Origin: Ruminococcaceae bacterium UBA1244
GTDB lineage: Bacteria > Bacillota > Clostridia > Oscillospirales > Acutalibacteraceae
NCBI GenBank assembly: GCA_002308635.1
Contig: DBWG01000043.1
Coordinates: forward strand, 1 to 7,397
Direction: 5' to 3'
Length of the DNA stretch: 7,397 bases
Shown here: positions 7,021-7,397 of the stretch, piece by piece
How the letters are laid out: the number at the start of each line of letters is the position of its first letter
Numbering within the stretch: the first letter of the stretch is position 1
Notes under the pieces: generated by a model
Seen by the model: the letters and a program-made list of their open reading frames with translations, nothing else
The model's database searches: none
Told to the model about the DNA's origin: nothing
Translations under genes and position numbers: made by a program

Positions 7021-7185
7021 TCACACCAAGGCTTTTCGTTCCTTTAATATTCTTTCCGTATTGTAATCTGCCGACTTTTCATTTTTGGCCGTCAGCATAT
7101 AGAATTCCCGTATTCTTTCCCTGCTGTAATCGCCGCTTATCAGTTCTGCCCTGAAAAGATAATAATACACTACTGTAGATGATAA
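7021..7185 (-). pseudogene. Unrecognised minus-strand C-terminal fragment with a repeated DYxxERI motif
   Basis: Fifty-four codons are open up to a TGA (7021-7023), beginning directly after the TAA of the upstream fragment and in the same frame. There is no good start: a GTG at 7168-7170 has no ribosome binding site, and the only ATG (7096-7098) leaves 25 codons. The composition is coding-like and charged (FRAELISGDYSRERIREF ... KSADYNTERILKERKALV). It reads like the tail of a larger protein whose N-terminal part is gone, or read-through of the upstream gene past a nonsense codon. I do not recognise the family. It faces the bidirectional terminator. Confidence 0.5.
7048..7136 (-). repeat. Imperfect direct repeat, 63 bp apart, encoding SxDYxxERI twice
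   Basis: TATTCTTTCC...GTAATC occurs at 7048 and again at 7111, exactly 21 codons apart in the minus-strand frame. It encodes SGDYSRERIRE and SADYNTERILK. The preserved codon phase suggests an internal protein repeat and not a mobile-element repeat. Confidence 0.5.
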
Positions 7186-7383
7186 TTAATCAAGACCTGA
7201 ATCTTTAAGAGCATCACGTGCGATTTTTATAATGAGATCATGCCTTTTGTTTATAAGGTCGATCATTTTTTGAAGCGTGTCCAACCCTAAAAACTCAATA
7301 CTTGAAAGCAGGCTTTTCGGGTTAGATTCCGTGATATGCGCATTTGTGATCGCAGCAATCTCGTTCAGAACAAGGTGTATCTT
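7186..7383 (-). pseudogene. Unrecognised minus-strand gene, C-terminal 65 residues, 5' frameshifted and leaving the window
   Basis: Open reading from 7383 down to TAA (7186-7188), with helical, coding-like sequence: LNEIAAITNAHITESNP, LLSSIEFLGLDTLQKMIDLI, then KIARDALKDSGLD. No start codon fits and an in-frame TAA (7384-7386) precedes it. The adjacent frame (FLVGK, 7397-7383) joins it if one base is added to the four-base T-run at 7382-7385 (A-run on the coding strand), giving FLVGKKIHLVL. So the gene almost certainly continues out of the window. I cannot name a family; the ending ...DSGLD looks like a natural C-terminus. Confidence 0.5.
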
Positions 7384-7397
7384 TTACCTACAAGAAA

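Noticed and set aside
6876..7154. Plus-strand 92-codon frame over the terminator
   Set aside because: It crosses a strong terminator, has no ribosome binding site and a low-quality composition; the minus strand is the coding-like strand beyond 7021.
1..7397. Insertion sequences, CRISPR arrays, tRNA/rRNA genes, attachment sites
   Set aside because: No transposase, terminal inverted repeats, regular repeat-spacer pattern or cloverleaf-like sequence seen; the breaks in genes show no inserted DNA or target duplications.

Overview
The window looks like part of a biosynthetic gene cluster from a gut-type Clostridia (Oscillospiraceae/Ruminococcus-like Firmicute). This rests on the domain style of the peptide synthetase, strong AGGAGG-type ribosome binding, moderate GC, and PP2C/anti-sigma style regulatory domains. 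Species-level assignment is inference.

Layout. (1) About 1-3254 (+) is the last module of a non-ribosomal peptide synthetase: the tail of a condensation (C) domain, a complete adenylation (A) domain, a carrier (T) domain and a terminal NAD(P)H-dependent thioester reductase (R) domain. C-A-T-R enzymes release their product as a peptide aldehyde (or alcohol). (2) About 3254-4797 (+), overlapping the NRPS stop by one base, is a MATE-type multidrug/product exporter with a histidine-kinase-like/anti-sigma ATPase (HATPase) domain fused to its C-terminus. (3) 4871-6892 (+) is a membrane sensor with HAMP, SpoIIE/RsbU-type PP2C phosphatase and C-terminal RsbW/SpoIIAB-like HATPase domains. (4) A strong hairpin terminator at 6933-6974 closes the plus-strand run. 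(5) 7021-7397 holds the 3' ends of one or two convergent minus-strand genes that I do not recognise.

The likely logic is make (NRPS), export (MATE) and sense/regulate (PP2C plus ATPase domains) a small peptide aldehyde. The unusual part is that anti-sigma-type ATPase domains are attached both to the exporter and to the phosphatase. This suggests a partner-switching circuit tied to product export. No STAS antagonist and no sigma factor gene lies in the window.

The striking anomaly is that almost every gene except the phosphatase is broken. The reductase has lost roughly 50 codons including its expected Tyr-x-x-x-Lys catalytic motif. The MATE protein has lost roughly 70 codons, about TM4-TM6. 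Two probable single-base homopolymer indels lie near the two window ends. Everything else is open and well conserved, so either the decay is very recent or the junctions are assembly/gap artefacts. All four breaks need a shift of the same sign (missing bases = 1 modulo 3). The MATE break also sits exactly on a canonical -1 slippery heptamer.
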